Shown: piece after piece, positions 1 through 5,291 of the stretch
How positions within the stretch are numbered: position 1 is the first letter of the stretch
Layout of the letters: each line of letters begins with the position of its first letter
NCBI GenBank assembly: GCA_023131215.1
Contig: JAGLZV010000146.1
Location: 1-5,763 of the forward strand
DNA: 5,763 nucleotides
Origin: Candidatus Methanophagales archaeon
GTDB lineage: Archaea > Halobacteriota > Syntropharchaeia > Alkanophagales > Methanospirareceae
Direction of reading: 5' to 3'
Notes under the pieces: generated by a model
Seen by the model: the letters and a program-made list of their open reading frames with translations, nothing else
Databases searched by the model: none
Told to the model about the DNA's origin: nothing
Made by a program: the position numbers and the translations under genes

Positions 1-509
1 TCTTACTGAAGACCATACCTAAGCTGGAAAAGCTGATAAGCGAAAAGGAGGGGCTGGGCACAGAAAAGCCAAAAACGTATCTTGACATCACTATATACGA
101 GGAGAATTACGATAAAATTCCGGACATGGTCAAACTTGCTAAAGAAGCAGGAATAGAAGCAGTTATTCTGCACAGGCTTTTCAACGTTCATAAAGTAGAC
201 CCTGATATAAAATATATTTCGAAAAAAGAAGAGGTGAATTTATTCCATGAGGTGAACAAATTAAAAAAGGAGTTGAAGTTTGAGATTTATTTGCCCAAGA
301 GGCATTCTTTACCCTGTCGAATCGTTAAGTATAGCGTGTTTGTCACTTGGGATGGCGGAGTAACCCCCTGCTGTTTCCTGCCAGAATTCTATAGGGGAAA
401 CGTGCTTGAGAGTGAGGGAGGAATTGGTAACATTCTGAGGTCACAGGAATATAGAGGGTTTATTAAAAACATGGAGGAGCATCCTGTATGCGGCAAATGT
501 GGGTGGTGA
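1..509 (+). CDS. Radical SAM enzyme with short SPASM/twitch-like domain, C-terminal part (5' end outside window)
   Basis: The frame is open from the left edge (first whole codon at base 3) to TGA at 507-509, about 168 residues. The radical SAM core with its CxxxCxxC cluster must lie to the left. The call rests on close similarity along the whole visible part, about half the residues by eye, to the complete enzyme at 4413-5291. Shared blocks are TYLDITI, ILHRLFNV, LPCRIVK, TPCCFLPEFY and a final CxKCxW. The cysteine pattern is C-x12-G-x4-CC followed by CxxC at the very C terminus, which fits a single auxiliary Fe-S cluster of the twitch or half-SPASM kind. Such enzymes cleave S-adenosylmethionine to start radical chemistry, often on peptides; the substrate here cannot be read from the sequence. 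The internal ATG at 126 is not the start, because homology continues upstream of it. The stop lies in a GGTGGTGAA context, very like the paralogue's. Confidence 0.88.
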   Translation, partial: LLKTIPKLEKLISEKEGLGTEKPKTYLDITIYEENYDKIPDMVKLAKEAGIEAVILHRLFNVHKVDPDIKYISKKEEVNLFHEVNKLKKELKFEIYLPKRHSLPCRIVKYSVFVTWDGGVTPCCFLPEFYRGNVLESEGGIGNILRSQEYRGFIKNMEEHPVCGKCGW

Positions 510-540
510 AAAACCTTTCTTTAAAAAAGAAAGCTTTACC

Positions 541-557
541 AAAGAAAAATTATATAC
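541..557 (+). promoter_or_regulatory. Possible archaeal BRE/TATA element
   Basis: A purine-rich run (AAAGAAAAA, 541-549) is followed by TTATATAC (550-557), matching the archaeal BRE-TATA arrangement. The usual distance from TATA centre to transcription start (about 25 bases) would put the start near 578, which is downstream of the ATG at 567. The element may therefore be fortuitous, the gene may be read through from the radical SAM gene, or the true start codon may be GTG 594 or ATG 609. Confidence 0.35.
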
Positions 558-566
558 AATAAAAAG

Positions 567-1136
567 ATGACAGAGAAAAAGGCTTATTTTGACGTGTATG
601 AACTCGGAATGATAGCCTTGTGCGCTTTTGCCAGCGCTATGCTAAATACCTATCTTCCAATAAAAACGTTTACGGAATATCTTAGCATACCAGGACCTGC
701 AGCCGGAATGGCATTATTAGGTGGTTTTATCTTTGTATTTTGGGTGGCGTTAGCGCATGCGATTATAAAAAAGAGATATGCCGGAATAGTCACTTCGCTT
801 TTAATAGCTTCTTTTTGTCTGCTTATAGCTCCGTGGTATGGAGTTGTTTCACCAATTTGGTTTGGCGTTTATGGAGTTATAGCTCTACTTTCAATGGGTA
901 TTTTCGTGGAATTAACAGGAGCTAAGTCTGGATTTAGAGGCGTAATTGGAGGGGGTATAGGGAATTTAGCGTGTTTAGGGATTACATGGGTAGCTATTGG
1001 AGTTCATGCAGGAGTGTGGGTACCGCCAAAATACGTGCCAATTCTTATCCTTGCCGCTTTTATTTCCGGATGTGTAGGGTCGTTAATAGCACATTTGATT
1101 GCAAAAGGAAAAGAGAGAAGAAAAGAGCAATTCTAA
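567..1136 (+). CDS. Six-helix membrane protein, ECF-transporter S-component-like
   Basis: The protein has 189 residues and about six hydrophobic segments: roughly residues 14-32, 45-68, 71-88, 94-115, 124-146 and 155-179. It ends in a basic tail (KGKERRKEQ). The N-terminal pattern YF..YELGMIAL and the Gly/Ala-rich helices resemble small substrate-binding (S) subunits of energy-coupling-factor vitamin transporters, such as the YkoE-like group. I recognise the general style and not a specific family, so no substrate is given. No EcfT or ATPase gene is visible, so it would need a shared module from elsewhere. It starts 57 bases after the radical SAM stop. No Shine-Dalgarno site precedes ATG 567; GTG 594 and ATG 609 are alternatives. 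I prefer 567 because residues 6-15 look like part of the S-component N terminus. It could instead be an unrelated small permease. That it is a real gene is much surer than its role. Confidence 0.6.
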   Translation: MTEKKAYFDVYELGMIALCAFASAMLNTYLPIKTFTEYLSIPGPAAGMALLGGFIFVFWVALAHAIIKKRYAGIVTSLLIASFCLLIAPWYGVVSPIWFGVYGVIALLSMGIFVELTGAKSGFRGVIGGGIGNLACLGITWVAIGVHAGVWVPPKYVPILILAAFISGCVGSLIAHLIAKGKERRKEQF

Positions 1137-1228
1137 CTCCGAGATTTGAGGTTTGTGTGAATAATGAATGTATATCGTTGATATTATATTACATTTTGGC
1201 TTATCATAACCGGAAGTAAGAAAAAATA

Positions 1229-1247
1229 GAAAAATTTATATATATAC
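1229..1247 (+). promoter_or_regulatory. Archaeal BRE/TATA promoter for the TPR operon
   Basis: The AGAAAAAT purine-rich BRE-like stretch runs directly into TTTATATATATAC (1235-1247), the best TATA box in the window. Initiation about 25 bases downstream of its centre would fall near 1265. That leaves a leader of about 45 bases before the 28-codon ORF at 1310. The 92 bases between the previous stop (1136) and this element are AT-rich, and I see no gene or clear hairpin in them. Confidence 0.65.
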
Positions 1248-1309
1248 TCAATAATAAAATCATAATGTAGCATCTTTAGGAACAAAACAAAAAAAAGGTG
1301 AGATAAAAA

Positions 1310-1396
1310 ATGGAGGTAATAAAAGGAATATTCGGGAAAGCGCCGGAAAGGGACACCTTTGGTAAATATCAAAAAATAGGAGGTAAAGAAAAATGA
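1310..1396 (+). CDS. Short ORF (28 residues) coupled to the first TPR gene
   Basis: ATG 1310 is preceded by AGGTGAG (1296-1302) at a spacing of 7 bases, and the frame ends in TGA at 1394-1396. The stop overlaps the ATG of the TPR gene (ATGA at 1393-1396). The product begins MEVIKGIFGKAPERD and ends KIGGKEK. It is highly charged, with no membrane segment or cysteine. It is the first ORF with a good ribosome site after the predicted transcription start. The Shine-Dalgarno site of the TPR gene lies inside its last codons. This arrangement fits a leader peptide whose translation opens or couples initiation of the TPR gene, or a genuine small protein. I recognise no family, and such a short ORF could be accidental. 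The ribosome site and exact overlap are the reasons for listing it. Confidence 0.5.
   Translation: MEVIKGIFGKAPERDTFGKYQKIGGKEK
1378..1384 (+). promoter_or_regulatory. Shine-Dalgarno site of the first TPR gene
   Basis: AGGAGGT lies 8 bases before ATG 1393. It fixes the start of the TPR protein and sits within the last codons of the 28-residue ORF. Confidence 0.8.
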
Positions 1397-2742
1397 AAAA
1401 CACGACAAGGCATGTTATTGGGATAGCTATAATAATCTTGATGGTGTTAGTTTCATGGGCTATCATTGACACGCTGGGAACAGAGAGATATAACAATTTA
1501 GGAATAGAAGAATATCAAAAAGGAAATTACGACAAAGCGATTGAGTATTTTACCGAGGCAATAGAATTAAACCCAAATAATGCCATAGCATACCACAACC
1601 GGGGACTGGGTTATCTCAAAACAGGAAGTAAGTATACACCAGAAGGAAGAGCTTCGCTCGAAAAGGCTATTTCAGATTATAGTAAGGCAGTTGAATTAAA
1701 GCCTGACTATGTAGAGGCTTATTATCACCGGGGAATCGCTCGTATTGAATTCATTCATTTTTACGACAGCCCTTTTGGCCAGGCAGAAAATGAATTGTTC
1801 AAAGAGGCGCTTAATGACTTTAACAGGGCTCTTGATTTAGATGAGACGTTCTACCTTTCTTACTCCGGGATGGGAAACGCTTATGATAGATACGGAAAAT
1901 TCGATGAGGCGGTAAAATGGTATAATAAAGCCCTCGAGAATGAAGAGAAGATACTACAAAAAAGGGGCAAAGAAGCTTTAGCAGCCATATACTATAGTAG
2001 GGGAAGGGCTTATCAGCGAGTTGAAGATCCGCAAGCAATTCAGGATTACGAAAAATCATTAGAATACGACCCAAACCTCGGTACCACTCTCGGTCACTTA
2101 GCGGGTATTTATTCGATCATTGGAAAATATGATGATGCCCTCGAGTTATATGATAGAAGTGTCAAGATCAAGGAAAGCATGCCTGCCTTGGGCCTGTACG
2201 ACTTCCATACGTGGGAAGGCAGAGGAAAGTGCTACTATAAACTTGGAGAATACGAGAAAGCCATTCAAGATCTCAACAGGGCGAAGGAAGTAGCGCGCCG
2301 ACCTCTCCCCGAAGCGCATCTGTATTTAGGTAAGATATTTTCGATAACGGGCGATGAAGTAAAAGCAACAGAACATTTTGACAATGCAGTAAAAATATGT
2401 AGCCAGAACATTGAGAAAATTGAGAAAGGTGAAGATGTATGGCTGTATCCTACCCAGGTGTATGCTTTATACAACCTAAGAGGGCTTGTTTACCTTGAGC
2501 TTAGGGAATATGATAAAGCGATTTCAGACTTTGAAAGAGTAGTACAGTTGAGCCCGAAGAACTTTCCAAGAGGTCATACCTACTATCCGGTAGAGGGGCG
2601 TAAGAACATAGGTATTGCATATTCGAAGATGGGAGACAAGGAAAAAGCAAAGGAGTTTTATCAAGAAGCGCTGAGTATAGTGGAGGAGCGAGGATTACAC
2701 TTCACCAAGAATGAGATAGAGGGACTGCCAAAAGAACTATGA
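1393..2742 (+). CDS. Membrane-anchored tetratricopeptide repeat protein (first of tandem pair)
   Basis: The protein has 449 residues. Residues 1-7 are short and basic, and 8-25 form one hydrophobic segment (VIGIAIIILMVLVSWAII). There is no AxA motif after it, so it is more likely an uncleaved anchor than a removed signal. From about residue 31 to the end there are roughly ten TPR-type helical hairpins. The best units read NLGIEEYQKGNYDKAIEYF, AYHNRGLGYL, AISDYSKAVELKPDY and GEYEKAIQDL. Some units carry inserted loops, for example near residues 78-90 and 119-135. TPRs mount protein-protein contacts; no catalytic motif is seen, so an extracytoplasmic scaffold or assembly role is the reasonable reading. 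The partner is unknown. The start is fixed by AGGAGGT 8 bases upstream. The next gene is a full-length paralogue 29 bases downstream. Confidence 0.93.
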   Translation: MKNTTRHVIGIAIIILMVLVSWAIIDTLGTERYNNLGIEEYQKGNYDKAIEYFTEAIELNPNNAIAYHNRGLGYLKTGSKYTPEGRASLEKAISDYSKAVELKPDYVEAYYHRGIARIEFIHFYDSPFGQAENELFKEALNDFNRALDLDETFYLSYSGMGNAYDRYGKFDEAVKWYNKALENEEKILQKRGKEALAAIYYSRGRAYQRVEDPQAIQDYEKSLEYDPNLGTTLGHLAGIYSIIGKYDDALELYDRSVKIKESMPALGLYDFHTWEGRGKCYYKLGEYEKAIQDLNRAKEVARRPLPEAHLYLGKIFSITGDEVKATEHFDNAVKICSQNIEKIEKGEDVWLYPTQVYALYNLRGLVYLELREYDKAISDFERVVQLSPKNFPRGHTYYPVEGRKNIGIAYSKMGDKEKAKEFYQEALSIVEERGLHFTKNEIEGLPKEL

Positions 2743-2752
2743 TAAAAAAATT

Positions 2753-2760
2753 AGGAGGTG
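2753..2760 (+). promoter_or_regulatory. Shine-Dalgarno site of the second TPR gene
   Basis: AGGAGGTG lies 11 bases before ATG 2772 in the 29-base gap between the TPR genes. No promoter-like element is seen in the gap, so the two genes are probably co-transcribed. Confidence 0.8.
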
Positions 2761-2771
2761 ATAGATAAAAA

Positions 2772-4070
2772 ATGAAAACTACAACAAGGACAGCAATAGG
2801 GATAACCCTGATAGTACTGATAGGCCTGACTTCATGGGCTCTCGCGGGCACGCTGAAGGAACAAAAATACATCAACTTAGGGGAGGCTGAGTGTCAAAAA
2901 GGAAATTACGAAGCGGCAATAGCTCTTTTCAGTGCGGGGATAGACTTAAACCCGGACAATCATTACCTGTATAACGACCGTGGATTAAGCTATTTAGAGA
3001 AAGGAGACAAAGACGAGGCGATTTCCGATTTCTCTAAAGCCATTGAATTGAAACCTGATTTTGCAGAGGCATATTACAATCGGGGACTTGCTTATTTTAA
3101 ACAAGGAAGAGGAGCAGGCTATCTTCCAAACGCAATTTCTGACTTTACCAAAGCCATAGAATTGAAATCTGATTATGCAGTAGAGGCATACTACAACCGG
3201 GGGCTTACTTACAACAGCCACTACAATCGTGGCAGCAATTACGATAAAGATGATACAACAGACTATCATGCAAAAGCAGTTGCAGATTTCGATACGGCAC
3301 TTGCGTTAGACCCAACGTATGTACTTGCGTATGCAGGAAAAGGAAATGCAGCTTACCGGAATAAAGAATACGCTAAAGCAGTAGAGTACTTTACTAAAGC
3401 ACTTGAATCAGAAAATCAGATAATACAAAAAGCTGGCAATAAAGGTTTAGCTGGAGTATATGCGAGTAAAGCAAGAGCTCTTAAAGCAGCAGAAGACTAC
3501 GATAAGTCAATCGCAGATTATAATAAAGCATTGGCGTTAGACCCGGAACTTGGGACGGCACTCGGTCATCAAGCATCTAACTATCTGATTGTTGGAGAGT
3601 ATTATAAAGCTATTGAACTCTACGATACAACAATCGAACTATACAAAAACGACCCAACATACAAGCATATGTATAGCAAATACCAGGGCAAAGGAGATTG
3701 TTACTACAACCTCGGAGAATATGACAAAGCAATTGGGATGTACGACAAAGCAATTGAAGAATGCGCAAAGAATTATCCTTCCAGGGCATATCGCATATAC
3801 GCTGGAATAGGAAATGTGCATTTGGCACTCGAAGAATACGACAAAGCGATGGAAAATTACAACAAAGTGATCGAATTGGCAGAAAAAGAAGACAGTTATG
3901 TAGCGAATGCATATAAAGGTCTCGGCACCGCATATAAGGAACTCGGAGAAAAAGCAAAGGCAAGAGAAGCATTAGAGAAAGCGAAAGCGTTGTATGAGGA
4001 ATACGGAGAGGAAGGACACGGAAAGAGCGAGAATATAGAGGAGATACAGAAACTGTTGAGTGAACTGTGA
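2772..4070 (+). CDS. Exported tetratricopeptide repeat protein (second of tandem pair)
   Basis: The protein has 432 residues and is collinear with the preceding TPR protein. The N termini (MKxTTRxxIGI, SWA at 21-23), NLG..E.QKGNY and the block ALDPELGTALGHQASNY all have direct counterparts, pointing to gene duplication. Residues 1-7 are basic, 8-25 hydrophobic, ending SWALAG. The ALA|G site looks like a signal peptidase I site, which the paralogue lacks, so this copy may be released or only loosely attached. About ten TPR units fill residues 31-410, with consensus-like pieces such as AISDFSKAIELKPDF, AYYNRGLAYF and GEYDKAIGMYDKAIE. Insertions lie near 111-120 and 147-166. The C terminus is charged (EEYGEEGHGKSEN) and ends in a short helix. 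No enzymatic motif is present. A role in binding other surface proteins or in complex assembly is inferred from the fold alone. The start is set by AGGAGGTG at 2753-2760. Confidence 0.93.
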   Translation: MKTTTRTAIGITLIVLIGLTSWALAGTLKEQKYINLGEAECQKGNYEAAIALFSAGIDLNPDNHYLYNDRGLSYLEKGDKDEAISDFSKAIELKPDFAEAYYNRGLAYFKQGRGAGYLPNAISDFTKAIELKSDYAVEAYYNRGLTYNSHYNRGSNYDKDDTTDYHAKAVADFDTALALDPTYVLAYAGKGNAAYRNKEYAKAVEYFTKALESENQIIQKAGNKGLAGVYASKARALKAAEDYDKSIADYNKALALDPELGTALGHQASNYLIVGEYYKAIELYDTTIELYKNDPTYKHMYSKYQGKGDCYYNLGEYDKAIGMYDKAIEECAKNYPSRAYRIYAGIGNVHLALEEYDKAMENYNKVIELAEKEDSYVANAYKGLGTAYKELGEKAKAREALEKAKALYEEYGEEGHGKSENIEEIQKLLSEL

Positions 4071-4144
4071 TGCCATTTTTTAGAGACGGATGTAACGGGA
4101 TAAATGGGGTGTGGGATAAAAAATGGGTGGGGATAAAAAAATAG
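4070..4144 (+). CDS. Possible coupled mini-ORF (24 residues)
   Basis: ATG 4070 overlaps the TGA of the TPR gene (TGATG), and the frame runs to TAG at 4142-4144. That stop touches the Shine-Dalgarno site of the next gene. The product would begin MPFFRDGCNG and end in a Lys-rich, Trp-containing tail. There is no good ribosome site of its own, so translation would depend on ribosomes finishing the TPR gene. The T run at 4075-4080 and the tandem repeat in this spacer could equally have created the frame by chance. Recorded as a weak candidate. Confidence 0.2.
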   Translation: MPFFRDGCNGINGVWDKKWVGIKK

Positions 4145-4150
4145 GAGGTG
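4097..4150 (+). repeat. Three imperfect tandem repeats leading into a ribosome site
   Basis: GGGATAAA occurs at 4097, 4113 and 4130. Each copy is followed by an A run of variable length and a G-rich block (TGGGGTG, TGGGTG, TAGGAGGTG). The period is 16-17 bases. The last copy contains the Shine-Dalgarno site of the 49-residue peptide gene. Confidence 0.6.
4143..4150 (+). promoter_or_regulatory. Shine-Dalgarno site of the 49-residue peptide gene
   Basis: AGGAGGTG lies 13 purine-only bases before ATG 4164. The spacing is slightly long, but the motif is identical to that of the second TPR gene. It supports the peptide frame over the overlapping frame that would begin with GTG 4148 inside this site. 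Confidence 0.7.
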
Positions 4151-4163
4151 AAAAAGAAAAAAA

Positions 4164-4313
4164 ATGTGCGCACCAGTAGCCGTAACCGCAGGCGCAGTAC
4201 TTACTACGGGGGCTCCAATGCTAGTAGGCTATGTAGTAGCCTTGGTGGCATTAGTGGGTGTATTGGCGGCAAACTACCGGGGCAGTTTAAAGAAACTGTT
4301 CTCAAAGGAGTAA
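4164..4313 (+). CDS. Small hydrophobic membrane peptide (49 residues)
   Basis: ATG 4164 to TAA 4311-4313 gives a peptide starting MCAPVAVTAGAVLTTGAP. A membrane-length stretch (about residues 17-37, MLVGYVVALVALVGVLA) and a basic tail (NYRGSLKKLFSKE) follow. The topology expected from the charges is N terminus outside, C terminus inside. The only cysteine is residue 2, followed by Ala-Pro. A strong Shine-Dalgarno site precedes it, and a hairpin terminator lies 45 bases after its stop, so it is probably the last gene of the TPR operon. I do not recognise the family. It could be a small membrane subunit working with the TPR proteins, a hydrophobic toxin- or bacteriocin-like peptide, or a precursor modified by the radical SAM enzyme encoded next. 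The frame beginning at 4148 reads through the same bases but gives a Ser/Arg-rich product without recognisable features. Confidence 0.72.
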   Translation: MCAPVAVTAGAVLTTGAPMLVGYVVALVALVGVLAANYRGSLKKLFSKE

Positions 4314-4358
4314 GCCGCAGCAGCGGTTATCGGCAATAAGAAGAACATTCAAACCTTG

Positions 4359-4408
4359 GAAAGTGAGCGGGTAACCGCGATCACCTTCTCACTTTCTTTT
4401 TATTTTTT
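4359..4408 (+). terminator. Hairpin plus T-tract transcription terminator
   Basis: GAAAGTGAG (4359-4367) pairs perfectly with CTCACTTTC (4388-4396) over 9 base pairs. Inside it, CGG-GTAA-CCG (4368-4377) can form a small hairpin with a GNRA-type loop. The stem is followed at once by TTTTTATTTTTT (4397-4408). It separates the peptide gene from the radical SAM gene. A smaller hairpin, CCGC-AGCA-GCGG (4315-4326), lies just after the peptide stop. Confidence 0.75.
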
Positions 4409-4412
4409 AGTT

Positions 4413-5291
4413 ATGTTAATTCAATTCAATAACATGCTTGAGAAATTAAAGATAAAGAGGATATATAGTTACCTGATACTGCAGATAGAAGTTAGTAGAG
4501 CCTGTAACCTCGACTGCCGGATATGCATGAGAAAAAACCTCGAATCAAATGCAGGGTTTATGCCCTTTGACGATTTCAAGAAGATTCTTGTGTCTTATAA
4601 TTTCAGAGAGGTCGGACTGCACGGTTGGGGAGAGTCGTTATTGAATAAAGAAATATTTCAAATGATAGAGTATGCGAAAAGGCAAGGGATAAGGACGAGC
4701 CTTACAACCAATGCGACTCTTGTTGGTAAGAATATTGATAATATTCTCGATTCGGGTTTAGATGACATCGCTTTTGGTTATTACGACATGGACATTTTGA
4801 TGAAGAGCATAGAGAATGTCGAAGACCTGATAATCGAGAAGAAAAACCGGAATTCCAAACTAAAGACGTATCTTGACATCACTATACACAAAGACAACAC
4901 TGAAGAAATCTTTGATGTGATTAGAGAAGGACGTGAAATAGGCGTGGATGTGGCTATACTGCATAGATTATTCAACGTTTACAACGTTGATAAAGAATTT
5001 GAGACTCTAACAAAAGAGGAAGAAGAAGAACTGTTTGAGAAAATAAAATGGTTAGAAAGGGAATTAAATTTCAAAATTTATATGCCAAAGAAACACACAC
5101 TGCCATGCAGAATAGTTAAAAACACGATTTTTGTTACTTACGATGGCAAAGTCACGCCTTGTTGCTTTTTACCGGAATTTTATATTGGAGAGGTGGAGGA
5201 GGGTGTGTGGAATGTTTTAAGATCGAAGGAATACCGGAATTTTCTCGTTAATATGAAGAATCATGAGGTGTGCAGTAAATGCGTGTGGTGA
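4413..5291 (+). CDS. Radical SAM enzyme with short SPASM/twitch-like C-terminal domain
   Basis: From ATG 4413 the product has 292 residues. The core shows ILQIEVSRACNLDCRICM, giving the CxxxCxxC 4Fe-4S/SAM site (Cys31, Cys35, Cys38). GLHGWGESLL (about 69-77) stands at the SAM-binding GGE position, and SLTTNATL follows (about 96-103). The C-terminal part has Cys232-x12-Gly-x4-Cys250-Cys251 and ends with Cys287-x2-Cys290, two residues from the end. That is enough for one auxiliary cluster but short of the seven cysteines of full SPASM. The family uses 5'-deoxyadenosyl radicals, and many SPASM/twitch members modify peptides or proteins; the substrate here is not known. The frame extends to TTG 4356, but that stretch encodes the terminator, so ATG 4413 or ATG 4434 (285 residues) is the likely start. 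Neither has a Shine-Dalgarno site, so a leaderless or short-leader message is possible. It is a paralogue of the enzyme at the left edge, and its stop overlaps the SpoIIM start. Confidence 0.9.
   Translation: MLIQFNNMLEKLKIKRIYSYLILQIEVSRACNLDCRICMRKNLESNAGFMPFDDFKKILVSYNFREVGLHGWGESLLNKEIFQMIEYAKRQGIRTSLTTNATLVGKNIDNILDSGLDDIAFGYYDMDILMKSIENVEDLIIEKKNRNSKLKTYLDITIHKDNTEEIFDVIREGREIGVDVAILHRLFNVYNVDKEFETLTKEEEEELFEKIKWLERELNFKIYMPKKHTLPCRIVKNTIFVTYDGKVTPCCFLPEFYIGEVEEGVWNVLRSKEYRNFLVNMKNHEVCSKCVW

Noticed and set aside
515..533. CTTTCTTT-AAA-AAAGAAAG inverted repeat as a terminator of the first radical SAM gene
   Set aside because: The stem is almost all A-T, the loop is only three bases, and no T tract follows; it is weak as a terminator.
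740..1219. Two + strand frames (740-925 and 971-1219) within or across the end of the ECF-S-like gene
   Set aside because: They are Cys/Ser/Tyr-rich out-of-frame shadows of the membrane protein without start signals.
1265..1270. ATG-TAG start-stop at the predicted transcription start
   Set aside because: A six-base coincidence in AT-rich DNA with no ribosome site; nothing else supports a role.
1184..1496. Antisense Phe-rich frames over the TPR promoter and start
   Set aside because: They arise from A-rich leader sequence read backwards; no promoter or ribosome site is visible on that strand.
3610..4173. Long antisense frame (187 codons) opposite the second TPR gene
   Set aside because: It is the mirror of a strongly supported TPR gene, has a low-complexity Ser/Leu/Phe/Cys-rich product, and lacks a ribosome site; the A-rich codons of the TPR gene create it.
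4148..4339. 63-codon frame starting at GTG 4148 across the small peptide gene
   Set aside because: Its start lies inside the Shine-Dalgarno site and the product is a Ser/Arg/Gly-rich sequence with no recognisable fold; the 49-residue frame with ATG and a clear membrane segment is better.
4356..4412. N-terminal extension of the radical SAM enzyme from TTG 4356
   Set aside because: These codons coincide with the terminator hairpin and T tract and lack a ribosome site; the extension would place an odd hydrophobic stretch before the core domain.
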